DNA of 11,398 nt from Gemmatimonadota bacterium. GTDB lineage: Bacteria; Gemmatimonadota; Gemmatimonadetes; Longimicrobiales; Gaopeijiaceae. The position numbers and the translations under genes were made by a program. Positions 1-7,209 of this stretch are shown here, one piece after another; the stretch's first letter is position 1, and every line of letters starts with the position of its first letter. The stretch is from NCBI GenBank assembly GCA_003567615.1, contig PWZC01000132.1:1-11398 (forward strand). The letters run 5' to 3'. A model generated the notes under the pieces. That model was not told the DNA's origin and did not search any database. It saw only the letters and a program-made list of their open reading frames with translations.

Positions 1-1234
1 CTGCCACCCGGCCCATCTCGGGCCGCTTCACCCGATCGCGGTCGCCCCCGGCGCCGAAGACCAGGAGAACTCGACCGGAATAGAGGGGACGAACGGTCTC
101 GAGAAGGCGCGCCAGGGCGTCGGGGGTATGGGCATAATCCAGCAGCACGGGCACCGGTGTCCTGGCCACCAGTTCGAGCCGCCCCCGGGGCTGCGGGACA
201 CGGCCCAGCCCGGCGGCGACCTCGTCCAGCTCCTGTCCGGCGGCCAACGCGGCGCCAGCGGCCATGAGGGCATTCTCCACATTGAACGCCCCCAGGAGGG
301 GCAGTTGCACCGGGACCTGTCGTTCTCCCCACGAGAGCTGGAAGGTGGACCCCTGGGGACCGAGCTCGACCCCCCGGGCACGAAGGACGGGGAGGACAGT
401 CCGAGCGTTGGGGAGGCGGACCTCCTCGTCCCCGCTGGTTACGGGCAGAAGCCTCCCCCGGATCTCGGGAAGGGCGGCCCAGTTCGGGTCGTCCCCATTC
501 ACCACCACCGCACTCTCCGTGGAGCGGAGGAGGGTGAGGAGGTGGGCCTTGGCGTCCCGGTAGGCCTCCATGGTGGGATGGTAGTCCAGATGATCCCGGG
601 TCAGGTTGGTGAAGCAGGCCACATCCACCCGGATTCCGTCCAATCTGCGCTGCTCCAGGGCGTGGGATGACGCCTCCATGGCGAGGGTCCGAATACCTTC
701 GGCTCGGAGTTCAGCCAGGATCCTGGCAAGGGAGACCGGGCCCGGCGTGGTGAGTCCCGATGGAACGCTCCGGATCACTCCGTCCGCGCCGGTCAAGCCC
801 AGGGTGCCCAGGCCCGCAGTGGGCGAAGCCGCCTGAAGTAGATGGTGGAGGATCCCCACCGTGGTGGTCTTTCCGTTGGTTCCGGTCACGGCAAGGATGC
901 GGAGATCATCAGCCGGGCGGCCCAGGATCTCATGGGCGGCCACGGCAGCGGCCCGGCGACCATCCCGGACACGGATCTGCGGAAGGCCCTCCACATCCCG
1001 GAACTCTTCCACCAGCGCAGCAGCCGCGCCCTTCTCCCGGACCACAGGGAGGAATTCGTGAGAGTCAACGGAGGTTCCGCGCCAGGCCAGGAAGAGGTCG
1101 CCGGGCTCCAGATCGCGGGAGTCCTGACTCACCCCTTGTAGAACCAGATCCTCTGGAGCGCGGAAATCGGCCAGGAGGCCTGCGTCCCGAAGCACGGCCA
1201 GGAGGCGGGATACGGGGATCATCTCGCCCCTCAT
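1..1234 (-). CDS. murE: UDP-N-acetylmuramyl-tripeptide synthetase MurE, C-terminus off the left edge
   Basis: Cytoplasmic Mur ligase that uses ATP to add the third amino acid (usually meso-diaminopimelate or lysine) to UDP-MurNAc-L-Ala-D-Glu in peptidoglycan precursor synthesis. The minus strand gives 411 uninterrupted codons before the window ends; MurE is usually about 490-500 residues, so roughly 80-90 are missing. Visible marks are the ATP loop TGTNGKTT (residues 117-124), the MurE-type LTTPGP (161-166), MEASSHAL (186-193), TNLTRDHLDYH (209-219), a lysine in YRDAKAHLL (Lys229) at the place of the carbamylated lysine, DYAHTPDAL (366-374) and GAGGDRDRVKRPEMG (394-408). The DNPR-type motif that would tell DAP from lysine specificity lies just beyond the edge. 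The ATG at 1234 overlaps the ftsI stop as ATGA; a second in-frame ATG five codons in (1222) is a possible alternative start. Confidence 0.96.
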   Translation of the reverse strand, partial: MRGEMIPVSRLLAVLRDAGLLADFRAPEDLVLQGVSQDSRDLEPGDLFLAWRGTSVDSHEFLPVVREKGAAAALVEEFRDVEGLPQIRVRDGRRAAAVAAHEILGRPADDLRILAVTGTNGKTTTVGILHHLLQAASPTAGLGTLGLTGADGVIRSVPSGLTTPGPVSLARILAELRAEGIRTLAMEASSHALEQRRLDGIRVDVACFTNLTRDHLDYHPTMEAYRDAKAHLLTLLRSTESAVVVNGDDPNWAALPEIRGRLLPVTSGDEEVRLPNARTVLPVLRARGVELGPQGSTFQLSWGERQVPVQLPLLGAFNVENALMAAGAALAAGQELDEVAAGLGRVPQPRGRLELVARTPVPVLLDYAHTPDALARLLETVRPLYSGRVLLVFGAGGDRDRVKRPEMGRVA

Positions 1235-3303
1235 GGTCGAGAACTCCGAGCCACCCGCGGCGGCTCCTCGGCCAGACCCACGAGACGCACCGTATCGCCT
1301 ACCGCCACCATACTTCCGGCTTCGGGCTCGATCCGGACCACGGGCCCGGGGGACTCCAGACGCACGTGAAGGCCCAGCCCGTGGAGACGACGAGCAGCCA
1401 CCCTGGATGAAATCCCGTCCACGGTGGGGATCCGGACGAACCCGGAGCCAACGGGTTCCCCCTCAGAGGTCGCCGCGAGAGGGGGAGCCGGGGATGCAGG
1501 GTCCTGCAGCGGGAGGGATGCAAACTGTGGAACCGGGGCTCCGTCCACACCCACCGGTTCCGTGGCCGGGGGCGGAGGCTGCCGGTTCCGGGTGCTCCGG
1601 GCCCGCTCCTGGTGCCGGGCCAGGGTTGCCAGCGCCTGTCGATCGAGAGGCGGAGCGTGGGCCGCCAGAACCGCTTCCATGGTGGCTCGCGTGACCGGGG
1701 CGGCCGTGGCTCCGCCGAAGAACTCACCCTGTGGGCGGTCGAGCTTCACGAATACCACGAGTTGCGGATCCTCAGCGGGAAAATATCCGCCGAACGTGGC
1801 GAAGTAGTCGCCATCGGCGTACCCCGAACCGGTGTGGACCCGGCTGGTGCCCGTCTTGCCTGCCACGGAGAAGTTGGCGAGGCCGGCCCGGGTCCCCGTC
1901 CCATCGGCCACGGCGCCGGCCAGCGTCATGCTCAGGTCCCGAGCCACCTCCTGGGAAACGACACGCCGCACGGCCCGGGGCTCCCGCCGCTCCAGAAGCT
2001 CCCCACCCGGCCCACGGAGTTCCCGGATGATACGGGGCTCCATGAGAACGCCGCCGTTGGCCAGGGCCCCGTAGGCCATGGCCAATTGGAGAGAGGTGGT
2101 GGAGATCTCATAGCCGATGGCCAGCGAGGCCGAGGTCTGTCGGGACCATCGCTGGGGACGGCTGAGACTTCCGCGCGCCTCACCCGGCAACTCCACGCCG
2201 GTTTGGGCTCCGAAGCCGAAATCCCGGAGACCCTCGAACTGCTCGGCCGGTGTCAATCGCTCCGCCAACATGGCCATGGCGATGTTGGAAGAGGCGCGAA
2301 GTGCCTGGCCGAGATCGGTGTGGCCCAAGCGCTGGATGTCGGTGAGGGTCCGGCCGGCCACGCGCCATCGCCCTTCCCCTGTATCGACCGAATCCGCCAG
2401 CGTCGCCTTTCCGCTCTGGAGCAGGGTGGCCACGGTGAAGGGCTTCAGGGTGGAGCCCGGTTCATAGGGTGCGGTGAGTGCGGCCAGGGAACGGGGACTC
2501 CCATCGGCCATGGACACCATGGCCAGGATCTCCCCCGTGCGGGGATCGGTGACGATGAGGTCGCCTCCCCGGGCCCCTGTGCGCTCGAGGGCCTCCTGCA
2601 GCGCCTCCACGGCGATCTCCTGGAGATCCAGATCCACGGTGAGGACCACCTCCCCGCCGGGGAGGGGCGGCTGCACGACCCAACTCTCACCGGGGAGAGG
2701 ACGTCCCCGGGAGTCCCGGGCCAGTACCTCCATCCCGGGATTCCCCCGCAGAAGGCCGTCGAAGGCCTGCTCCACCCCGCCCTGCCCCACATTGTCGATG
2801 ACGGCTCCCACGATCCCGCTCAGGAGTGGTCCGTGAGGGGCTTCACGGCGGAGGTCCCGCTGGACGTAGACACCGGTGATTCCGGAGAGCGCTTCCCGGG
2901 CAGCCACCGAGTGGCGTCCCGCAAGGGGAACCCACCGCTTGTCGGATAGGAAGGGACGGCGAGCCTGGTCCGGAGAGAGACCCAGTGCGTCGGAAAGCCG
3001 CTTGACCACCGCTGTGGTATCCCGGACCTCATGGGGAGCCACGCTCACGGCGAAGGCCTCCATGGAGAGCACCACCGGTGTCCCGCTCCGATCCAGCACG
3101 GCGCCACGGGCCGCCGGGATCTCCCCGGTCATGCGATGCTGCCGTTCGGCTTCGGCCCGCCAGTCGGCGCCCTGCACCACCTGGAGATCCACCGATCGCC
3201 AGAGGAGCCCGATTCCCACCAGGATCCAGAACGTCAGCAGGATCCGCCTCCGCCCCGTGCAGGGGGCGGCAGCTCGGAACTGCCCTCCGGTGGATCGGTT
3301 CAT
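1231..3303 (-). CDS. ftsI: FtsI-type penicillin-binding protein (septal transpeptidase) with C-terminal PASTA domain
   Basis: Class B PBP of 690 residues that cross-links peptidoglycan, presumably at the division septum since it sits between ftsL and murE. A short basic cytoplasmic N-terminus is followed by one membrane segment (about 21-44). The PBP dimerisation region begins with RGAVLDRSG (66-74). The transpeptidase domain carries all three active-site motifs: STLK (284-287, nucleophile Ser284), SSN (338-340) and KTGT (483-486). A proline-rich linker (about 575-618) leads to a single PASTA-like domain (about 620-678: IPTVDGISSRVAARRL, then a glycine-leucine stretch and EAGSMVAVGDTVRL). It is longer than E. 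coli FtsI (588 residues), mainly because of this tail, and so resembles SpoVD/PBP2x-like proteins. Starts inside the ftsL stop and ends inside the murE start, each by ATGA overlap. Confidence 0.95.
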   Translation of the reverse strand: MNRSTGGQFRAAAPCTGRRRILLTFWILVGIGLLWRSVDLQVVQGADWRAEAERQHRMTGEIPAARGAVLDRSGTPVVLSMEAFAVSVAPHEVRDTTAVVKRLSDALGLSPDQARRPFLSDKRWVPLAGRHSVAAREALSGITGVYVQRDLRREAPHGPLLSGIVGAVIDNVGQGGVEQAFDGLLRGNPGMEVLARDSRGRPLPGESWVVQPPLPGGEVVLTVDLDLQEIAVEALQEALERTGARGGDLIVTDPRTGEILAMVSMADGSPRSLAALTAPYEPGSTLKPFTVATLLQSGKATLADSVDTGEGRWRVAGRTLTDIQRLGHTDLGQALRASSNIAMAMLAERLTPAEQFEGLRDFGFGAQTGVELPGEARGSLSRPQRWSRQTSASLAIGYEISTTSLQLAMAYGALANGGVLMEPRIIRELRGPGGELLERREPRAVRRVVSQEVARDLSMTLAGAVADGTGTRAGLANFSVAGKTGTSRVHTGSGYADGDYFATFGGYFPAEDPQLVVFVKLDRPQGEFFGGATAAPVTRATMEAVLAAHAPPLDRQALATLARHQERARSTRNRQPPPPATEPVGVDGAPVPQFASLPLQDPASPAPPLAATSEGEPVGSGFVRIPTVDGISSRVAARRLHGLGLHVRLESPGPVVRIEPEAGSMVAVGDTVRLVGLAEEPPRVARSSRP

Positions 3304-3584
3304 TGCTCGATTTCCTCGGGAATCCAGACGATTTCATGTGCCTGGGCGCGCCTCAGCCCCAAACGGTCCTCCGCCTCCGCAACCACCCGGGACCGGCTTT
3401 CCAGGTATTGGATCCGTCGGAGCAACTCGGCCCTTTCCGCCTCAGCCAGGGAGATCTGCCGCTGGAGTTCGGCCACCTCGCCGAGTCCGGCTCGCACCCG
3501 CGTCTGCCGCCACGACACCAGGCTCAGCGCCAACAGGAGAGCCGTGACGCCCAGCACCGTGAGGGTGATCCAGGACAGCCTCAT
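3300..3584 (-). CDS. ftsL: Cell division protein FtsL
   Basis: Small bitopic divisome protein of 94 residues. It has a short N-terminus, one membrane helix (about 5-24, ITLTVLGVTALLLALSLVSW) and then an extracytoplasmic coiled coil rich in Glu, Arg and Leu (about 34-72). The tail RLGLRRAQAHEIVWIPEE resembles the conserved FtsL/DivIC 'A..LGL....EIV.IP' ending. FtsL works with FtsB/DivIC and FtsQ to activate the FtsWI synthase. The ATG at 3584 overlaps the rsmH stop as ATGA. Longer in-frame starts run back into rsmH and encode a Pro/Gly/Arg-rich stretch unlike FtsL, so the short form is preferred. Family identity rests on length, topology and position because FtsL sequences diverge strongly. 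Confidence 0.88.
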   Translation of the reverse strand: MRLSWITLTVLGVTALLLALSLVSWRQTRVRAGLGEVAELQRQISLAEAERAELLRRIQYLESRSRVVAEAEDRLGLRRAQAHEIVWIPEEIEQ

Positions 3585-4525
3585 ACCCCCCGCCTCCATG
3601 CCCGAAGTCGGGCGCTCCGGGAGCGGGGGTTCCCGGTCACCTCCGCCTCCGAGGGCCGAACCACCGACCGGGTAAGCAGCTCGCCCAGGGGCTCGCCCCG
3701 GCAGACGCAGATGGGGATCTCCGGGGGGCAGACGCAGTGCCGACTCCACTCCCGGAATGCCCGCTTCACCATCCGATCCTCCAGCGAGTGGTAGGAGATG
3801 ACCACCATCACCCCACCGGGCAGCAGGGCATCCCGCAGAGCCGGGAGTGCCTGGTCCAGCGCCTCCAACTCCCGGTTGACGGCGATCCGGAGAGCCTGGA
3901 AGACCCGGGCCTTCTCGCCGGCCTCAGGTGAGCGCCGGTGGACCACGGTGAGAGCGTCCAGGAGTTGCCGGGCCCGCTCGAAGGGCTCGGTCCTCCTCCG
4001 CTTCACCACCTCCCGAGCCAGGCGCGCGGCGCGGCGCTCCTCTCCGAACTCCCGGAAGATGCGGGTCAATTCCGCCTCACCCTCCTCATTGAGGATCTCT
4101 GCGGCGGTCCGTCCGCCTGTGGCCACACCCTCCATCCGCATGTCCAACGGCGCGTCGCCGGATCGAAACGAGAAGCCCCGGGTGTCGTTGTCGATCTGTC
4201 GAGAACTCACACCCAGATCCAGGAGCGCTCCCCGTAGCGATGGTCCCATGATTCCGGCTCCCTTCGCCGCCACGTCGAAGCGCGCCTGGAGGAAGCGAAC
4301 CCGACCAGCCCAGGGAGAAAGGGTCAGCCGCGCTTGGTCCAGGGCGTCCGGGTCCCGGTCCACGGCCAGAACCCTGGAACCCGGTATGTCCTGGAGGATG
4401 CGCGCGGCATGACCTCCGCCTCCCACGGTCCCATCCATGATCTCTCCGGCTTCCGGGCCCTCCCGGAGGAAGTGCACCACCTCATCCGGCAGGACCGGAA
4501 CGTGGTATTCGTCCGGGCCATCCAT
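3581..4525 (-). CDS. rsmH: 16S rRNA (cytosine(1402)-N(4))-methyltransferase RsmH (MraW)
   Basis: SAM-dependent methyltransferase that modifies N4 of C1402 in the 16S rRNA decoding centre. At 314 residues it matches the usual length of about 310. Motifs in order: SAM-binding DGTVGGGGHA (31-40), the acidic strand end AVDRDPDAL (54-62), LLDLGVSSRQID (101-112), GFSFRSGDAPLDMRM (117-131), FQALRIAVNREL (219-230), ISYHSLEDRMVK (243-254) and the NPRSRSARLR C-terminus. The paired CVC...CVC cysteines (264-274) are common in this family. The ATG at 4525 shares its A with the mraZ stop (TGATG). An in-frame extension to 4855 exists, but it overlaps mraZ and its translation is low-complexity, so it was set aside. 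The 3' end overlaps ftsL by ATGA. Confidence 0.96.
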   Translation of the reverse strand: MDGPDEYHVPVLPDEVVHFLREGPEAGEIMDGTVGGGGHAARILQDIPGSRVLAVDRDPDALDQARLTLSPWAGRVRFLQARFDVAAKGAGIMGPSLRGALLDLGVSSRQIDNDTRGFSFRSGDAPLDMRMEGVATGGRTAAEILNEEGEAELTRIFREFGEERRAARLAREVVKRRRTEPFERARQLLDALTVVHRRSPEAGEKARVFQALRIAVNRELEALDQALPALRDALLPGGVMVVISYHSLEDRMVKRAFREWSRHCVCPPEIPICVCRGEPLGELLTRSVVRPSEAEVTGNPRSRSARLRAWRRGV

Positions 4526-4965
4526 CAGCCGAAGATCTCGTAGACCGCCTTCTCCAACTCCGCCGACCCTTCCCCGGGTGACGGTGCCATCTCGTCGAAG
4601 CGGCCCGGCTCCCAGATCTCGATCCGATCGAGCGCCCCGATCAGATACACAGCGCCGTCCAGACCTGCAGCCTCCTTCAAGCGGGCGGGAATCAGGATCC
4701 GACCCTGCTTGTCCGGCTCCACCTCTACCGCTCGAGCTGTGATCTGACGGAGCAGACGGGACATGGCGGGATCGTTCCGCCGTAGCTCGAGCATCCGCGC
4801 CTGCACACCCGCCCAGGCATCCACGGGAAATAGGGTCAGATGGGTCGGCTCCCACTGAAGCAGAACGAAGCGGGTGTCATCGACCCGCCGGCGGTAATCC
4901 GCCGGCAGGCTGACCCGCCCCTTCTGGTCCAGTTGGTACTCGTACTGCCCGAGGAAGCCGGCCAC
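4525..4965 (-). CDS. mraZ: Transcriptional regulator / division protein MraZ
   Basis: First gene of the dcw operon, 146 residues. MraZ has two tandem AbrB-like half-domains, assembles into a ring and binds repeated boxes in its own promoter, repressing the operon in the species studied. Both half-domains are visible with the DxKGR..lP signature: DQKGRVSLP (13-21) and DKQGRILIP (85-93). The start is a GTG at 4965, placed by a strong Shine-Dalgarno GGAGGGG on the coding strand ending six bases before it. Five evenly spaced TGGGN-type repeats lie directly upstream of that site, which supports autoregulation. The stop codon shares one base with the rsmH start. Confidence 0.95.
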   Translation of the reverse strand: MAGFLGQYEYQLDQKGRVSLPADYRRRVDDTRFVLLQWEPTHLTLFPVDAWAGVQARMLELRRNDPAMSRLLRQITARAVEVEPDKQGRILIPARLKEAAGLDGAVYLIGALDRIEIWEPGRFDEMAPSPGEGSAELEKAVYEIFG

Positions 4966-4977
4966 GTATCCCCTCCG

Positions 4978-5022
4978 TGGGTGATTGTGGGGAATAGTGG
5001 GTAAGAGTGGTGACCGCTGGGG
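4978..5022 (+). promoter_or_regulatory. Array of five MraZ boxes (TGGGN, 10-bp period)
   Basis: Read on the plus strand: TGGGT (4978-4982), TGGGG (4988-4992), TGGGT (4998-5002), TGGTG (5008-5012, imperfect) and TGGGG (5018-5022). Each is separated by exactly five unrelated bases. This is the described MraZ-box arrangement (TGGGN with 5-nt spacers; three copies in E. coli, recalled from the literature). The array lies between the predicted -10 box and the Shine-Dalgarno of mraZ, where bound MraZ could block transcription. The TGGGN sequence is on the strand opposite to mraZ. Confidence 0.85.
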
Positions 5023-5025
5023 GAT

Positions 5026-5053
5026 ATTATCGGTCGGTAGGTGAAATGGTCAA
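5026..5053 (-). promoter_or_regulatory. Predicted sigma70-type promoter of the dcw operon
   Basis: On the minus strand, TTGACC (5053-5048) and GATAAT (5031-5026) are separated by 16 bases. They match the -35 and -10 consensus at 5 of 6 positions each. The region is locally AT-rich in an otherwise GC-rich sequence. Transcription would begin near 5019, inside the outermost MraZ box, leaving a leader of roughly 55 nt before the mraZ GTG. Confidence 0.7.
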
Positions 5054-5096
5054 GCCTTGCGCTCCGGGAAGGTCGGAGGAAGAGGGGGAAATGCAG

Positions 5097-5132
5097 CGGG
5101 GGGCGCCGCGACCTAAGTCGCGACGCCCCCCG
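5097..5132 (-). terminator. Strong GC-rich stem-loop between the TPR gene and mraZ
   Basis: Nine base pairs (CGGGGGGCG with CGCCCCCCG), one C-A mismatch, then six more pairs (CGCGAC with GTCGCG) closing a CTAA loop. It lies 57 bases past the TPR gene stop and upstream of the mraZ promoter. It probably terminates the TPR transcript and insulates the dcw operon. On the minus strand only a short TTT follows, so it is not a textbook intrinsic terminator. Confidence 0.6.
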
Positions 5133-5189
5133 TGGATCTGCCTGCCACTCGGCGGGATTCAGCCCCACCGGTCCAGCTTCACAATTTCA

Positions 5190-6947
5190 TCAGCGGTTCC
5201 GGCTTTCCCGGGCGATGATGGCGTCCTGGATCTCCAGGTACTGGGAGATGGCGTCCAGGATGCTCTGCATGTTCTGACCGCTCCGCTGGGCGTATCCCTG
5301 TCCGGCGCGGATGTACTGGGCGGCCTGTTCGAAGATGGGCTTGGAGGCTCGGGCTGACTCCAGGGTCTGGGGGTTCTGTACCCGCTCGGCCCGCAGATAG
5401 AGCGAGTATCCATGGAAGAAGTCGAGCTGCTCACGCCACTCGGTGCTTACGTCGAAGGCCTTGGCCTCCTGGATGAGCTGGATGCCGCGCTCCAGGTTCT
5501 CGCCACTCTGTACGTAATTGGAGAATCCGTAGCTGAAAATCATCCCGGAGAGCTGATCGGAACCCTGCTCACCAGCCGCCTCGGCGGCCCTGAGCGCCGT
5601 GATGGCGTCGTCCACTCGACCTGCCTGAAGAGCGAAGTTCCCCTGCCGAACACGAGCCTGGGCCAGATCCGGGTCAATGTCGAGCGCCCGGTCCAGCGCC
5701 GCGATGGCAGAGTCCACGTCGCCCATGTCGTTGTAGGCGTTGGCCATCTGGCTGTAGATCTGCGCGTCATCGTGAAACTCGGCCGCTTGCCGGCCGATCC
5801 GCACGGCAGACTCCGGCTCGCCAAGCTGGCGGTAGGCCCGCATGGAGTTCACCGCGTAACTCGAGGGAGCCTCTGCACCCTGCTCCTCGATGACCCTTTC
5901 CAGGGAGGAAAGCGCGGTGCGGAAAAGCTCCTCAACCTCCGGGTCCATGGCCGGAGCGTCCCCATCCTGGGTGGCGGGCTGGGGAGCAGTGGACTGCCGG
6001 GTCGTAGCGGCCCGGAAGGCATACATTCCGAATCGCTCATGCAGGTCCAGATTGTCCGGCTCCTGCTCCAGACCCTCCCTGAGGAGGTTCATGGCCCCGA
6101 GGTCATCGCCGGCCTGGGCGAGCTCGAAGGCCACCCGGTTGCGAACGGCCACATTGTCGGGGTTGATGTCCAGGAAACGCGTGTAGTACTCCCGCGCCTT
6201 GTCTGTGTCGCCGAGCTGGCCCGCCACGTAGGCGGCATTGTTCAGCACGTCGTCGTTGCGCGGATCGCCCTCCAGAAGCCTCTCAAACTGGTTCAGTGAC
6301 TCCTGCCACTGCTCCAGTTCCAGGAGCGTGCGGGCGTAGGCGTAGCGGGCCCCGTCCGACTCCGGCGAGAGTTCGACGGCGCGGGAGCAGTAGTCCAGCG
6401 CCTGATCCCAGTTGCCTGACGCGTGTTCGGCCTGGCAGAAGGCGACGGTCTGTACCTGCTGGATCAGCCCCTCGAAGGAGGTCCGGATCTGCATGGCAGC
6501 CCCGTCTTCGTCACCCTGATCCACCCGGAAGGGCTCAACCGGGTACTCCTCGCCGGCCGGAACCGTGAAGAAGGTGGCGGTCACTTCGAACTGATCACCC
6601 TCGGCGTGATAGTATCCGCACATCACGAGGGGAACATCGATCTGGGACGCAAGCTGCCGGGCAGTGATGCAGTCCAGATCCCGATAGCGAAGGTCGAAGT
6701 CCCGAGCGGCCCGGTCGATGTCCCGCTCGGACATGGCGACGTGGGTGTCGAGATCAATGAGGTCCCTGACGTTCCGAGCCACTCGCTGCCCGAAGAGATC
6801 CCGGGAGTCGTCGGTGGGCTGAACGTTGGGAACCATCACACGAAACCGCGATCCCTCCTGGGCCTCCGCCACTTGCGGCGTCGTGGGCACCAGGAGGACG
6901 GCTGCCGTCGCGGCGGCGGCCATTGTCACTCCGAGTCGTTGAAACAT
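5190..6947 (-). CDS. Secreted tetratricopeptide-repeat protein with CsgG/TolB-like N-terminal region
   Basis: 585-residue exported protein of unknown function. A signal peptide spans about residues 1-30 (MFQRLGVTMAAAATAAVLLV..., likely cut after AEA), with no lipobox cysteine. Residues about 35-165 have a pattern like the CsgG/FlgO/TolB-N fold: a strand RVMVPNV, a helix GQRVARNVRDLI, ITARQLASQIDVPLVMCGYY, then EVTATFFTV. The rest is helical TPR repeats, clearest at 168-295 (NWDQALDYCSRAVELSP; QESLNQFERLLEGDP; DKAREYYTRFLDINPDN) and 370-460 (VDSAIAALDRALDIDPDLAQAR). A Thr/Pro/Gln/Asp-rich linker (about 314-338) separates the two arrays. The protein is markedly acidic. The ATG at 6947 has AGGGGAG seven bases upstream. 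TPRs suggest a protein-binding role in the periplasm or cell envelope. The adjacent dcw operon has its own promoter, so a division role is only a guess. Confidence 0.85.
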   Translation of the reverse strand: MFQRLGVTMAAAATAAVLLVPTTPQVAEAQEGSRFRVMVPNVQPTDDSRDLFGQRVARNVRDLIDLDTHVAMSERDIDRAARDFDLRYRDLDCITARQLASQIDVPLVMCGYYHAEGDQFEVTATFFTVPAGEEYPVEPFRVDQGDEDGAAMQIRTSFEGLIQQVQTVAFCQAEHASGNWDQALDYCSRAVELSPESDGARYAYARTLLELEQWQESLNQFERLLEGDPRNDDVLNNAAYVAGQLGDTDKAREYYTRFLDINPDNVAVRNRVAFELAQAGDDLGAMNLLREGLEQEPDNLDLHERFGMYAFRAATTRQSTAPQPATQDGDAPAMDPEVEELFRTALSSLERVIEEQGAEAPSSYAVNSMRAYRQLGEPESAVRIGRQAAEFHDDAQIYSQMANAYNDMGDVDSAIAALDRALDIDPDLAQARVRQGNFALQAGRVDDAITALRAAEAAGEQGSDQLSGMIFSYGFSNYVQSGENLERGIQLIQEAKAFDVSTEWREQLDFFHGYSLYLRAERVQNPQTLESARASKPIFEQAAQYIRAGQGYAQRSGQNMQSILDAISQYLEIQDAIIARESRNR

Positions 6948-7033
6948 GTCGCTACTCCCCTGCGTGTGGCCGTGGCAGGATGGGCGAGGCGATCCACACC
7001 ACTTCTCCCGCCCACTGATCTAACAAAGAACCG

Positions 7034-7062
7034 ATCCTAAGCGCCGCTCCCACTGGGCGCAA
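7034..7062 (-). promoter_or_regulatory. Possible promoter of the TPR gene
   Basis: On the minus strand, TTGCGC (7062-7057) and TAGGAT (7039-7034) lie 17 bases apart, about 87 bases before the TPR start. Both boxes are only partial consensus matches (3/6 and 4/6). No competing gene was seen in the 6948-7186 stretch. Treat as a weak candidate. Confidence 0.3.
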
Positions 7063-7186
7063 CATCGCACCCAAAATTTCTCTGAATGCCATCGGAGTGA
7101 CGGGCTTCCAGGGCCCGGCACATCTGGCGGCATGAGTCGAGGGAACGGCCTTTGGTTCGGTCACTCTTCATAAACGTTGGCTCGAT

Positions 7187-7206
7187 GAAAAGGTCCCGAA
7201 GGACCC
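7187..7206 (-). terminator. Intrinsic terminator of the thioesterase gene (UUCG loop)
   Basis: On the minus strand, GGTCC-TTCG-GGACC is followed by TTTT, beginning about four bases after the thioesterase stop codon. The C(UUCG)G tetraloop is exceptionally stable, and the U-run makes this a convincing Rho-independent terminator despite the five-pair stem (plus one G-U). Confidence 0.75.
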
Positions 7207-7209
7207 AAA

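Noticed and set aside
128..1141. Several plus-strand open frames opposite murE
   Set aside because: The minus strand reads as a continuous MurE with its ATP loop and family motifs; the plus frames are low-complexity mirror readings.
1612..2949. 445-codon open frame on the plus strand opposite ftsI
   Set aside because: It is fully antisense to a PBP with all catalytic motifs. Its translation is Gly/His/Pro/Arg-rich with no domain, as expected of GC-rich shadow frames.
3585..3749. Upstream extension of ftsL to 149 residues
   Set aside because: The extension lies within rsmH and is Pro/Gly/Arg-rich; the ATG at 3584 gives a normal FtsL and an ATGA overlap.
4526..4855. Upstream extension of rsmH to a 424-residue protein
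   Set aside because: The extra 110 residues overlap mraZ in another frame, look random, and exceed the family length; the ATG at 4525 fits both the family and the TGATG junction.
4978..5022. Short regular repeats considered as a CRISPR or microsatellite
   Set aside because: The units are only 5 bp with 5-bp spacers, and their place upstream of mraZ matches MraZ boxes.
5412..6299. 295-codon plus-strand frame opposite the TPR gene
   Set aside because: Antisense to a gene with a signal peptide and clear TPR repeats; no Shine-Dalgarno or recognisable domain.
7037..7209. Possible small minus-strand gene between the thioesterase and TPR genes
   Set aside because: A frame exists (starting MKSDRTKGRSLDS), but it has no convincing ribosome-binding site or domain, begins at a terminator, and runs through the candidate TPR promoter.
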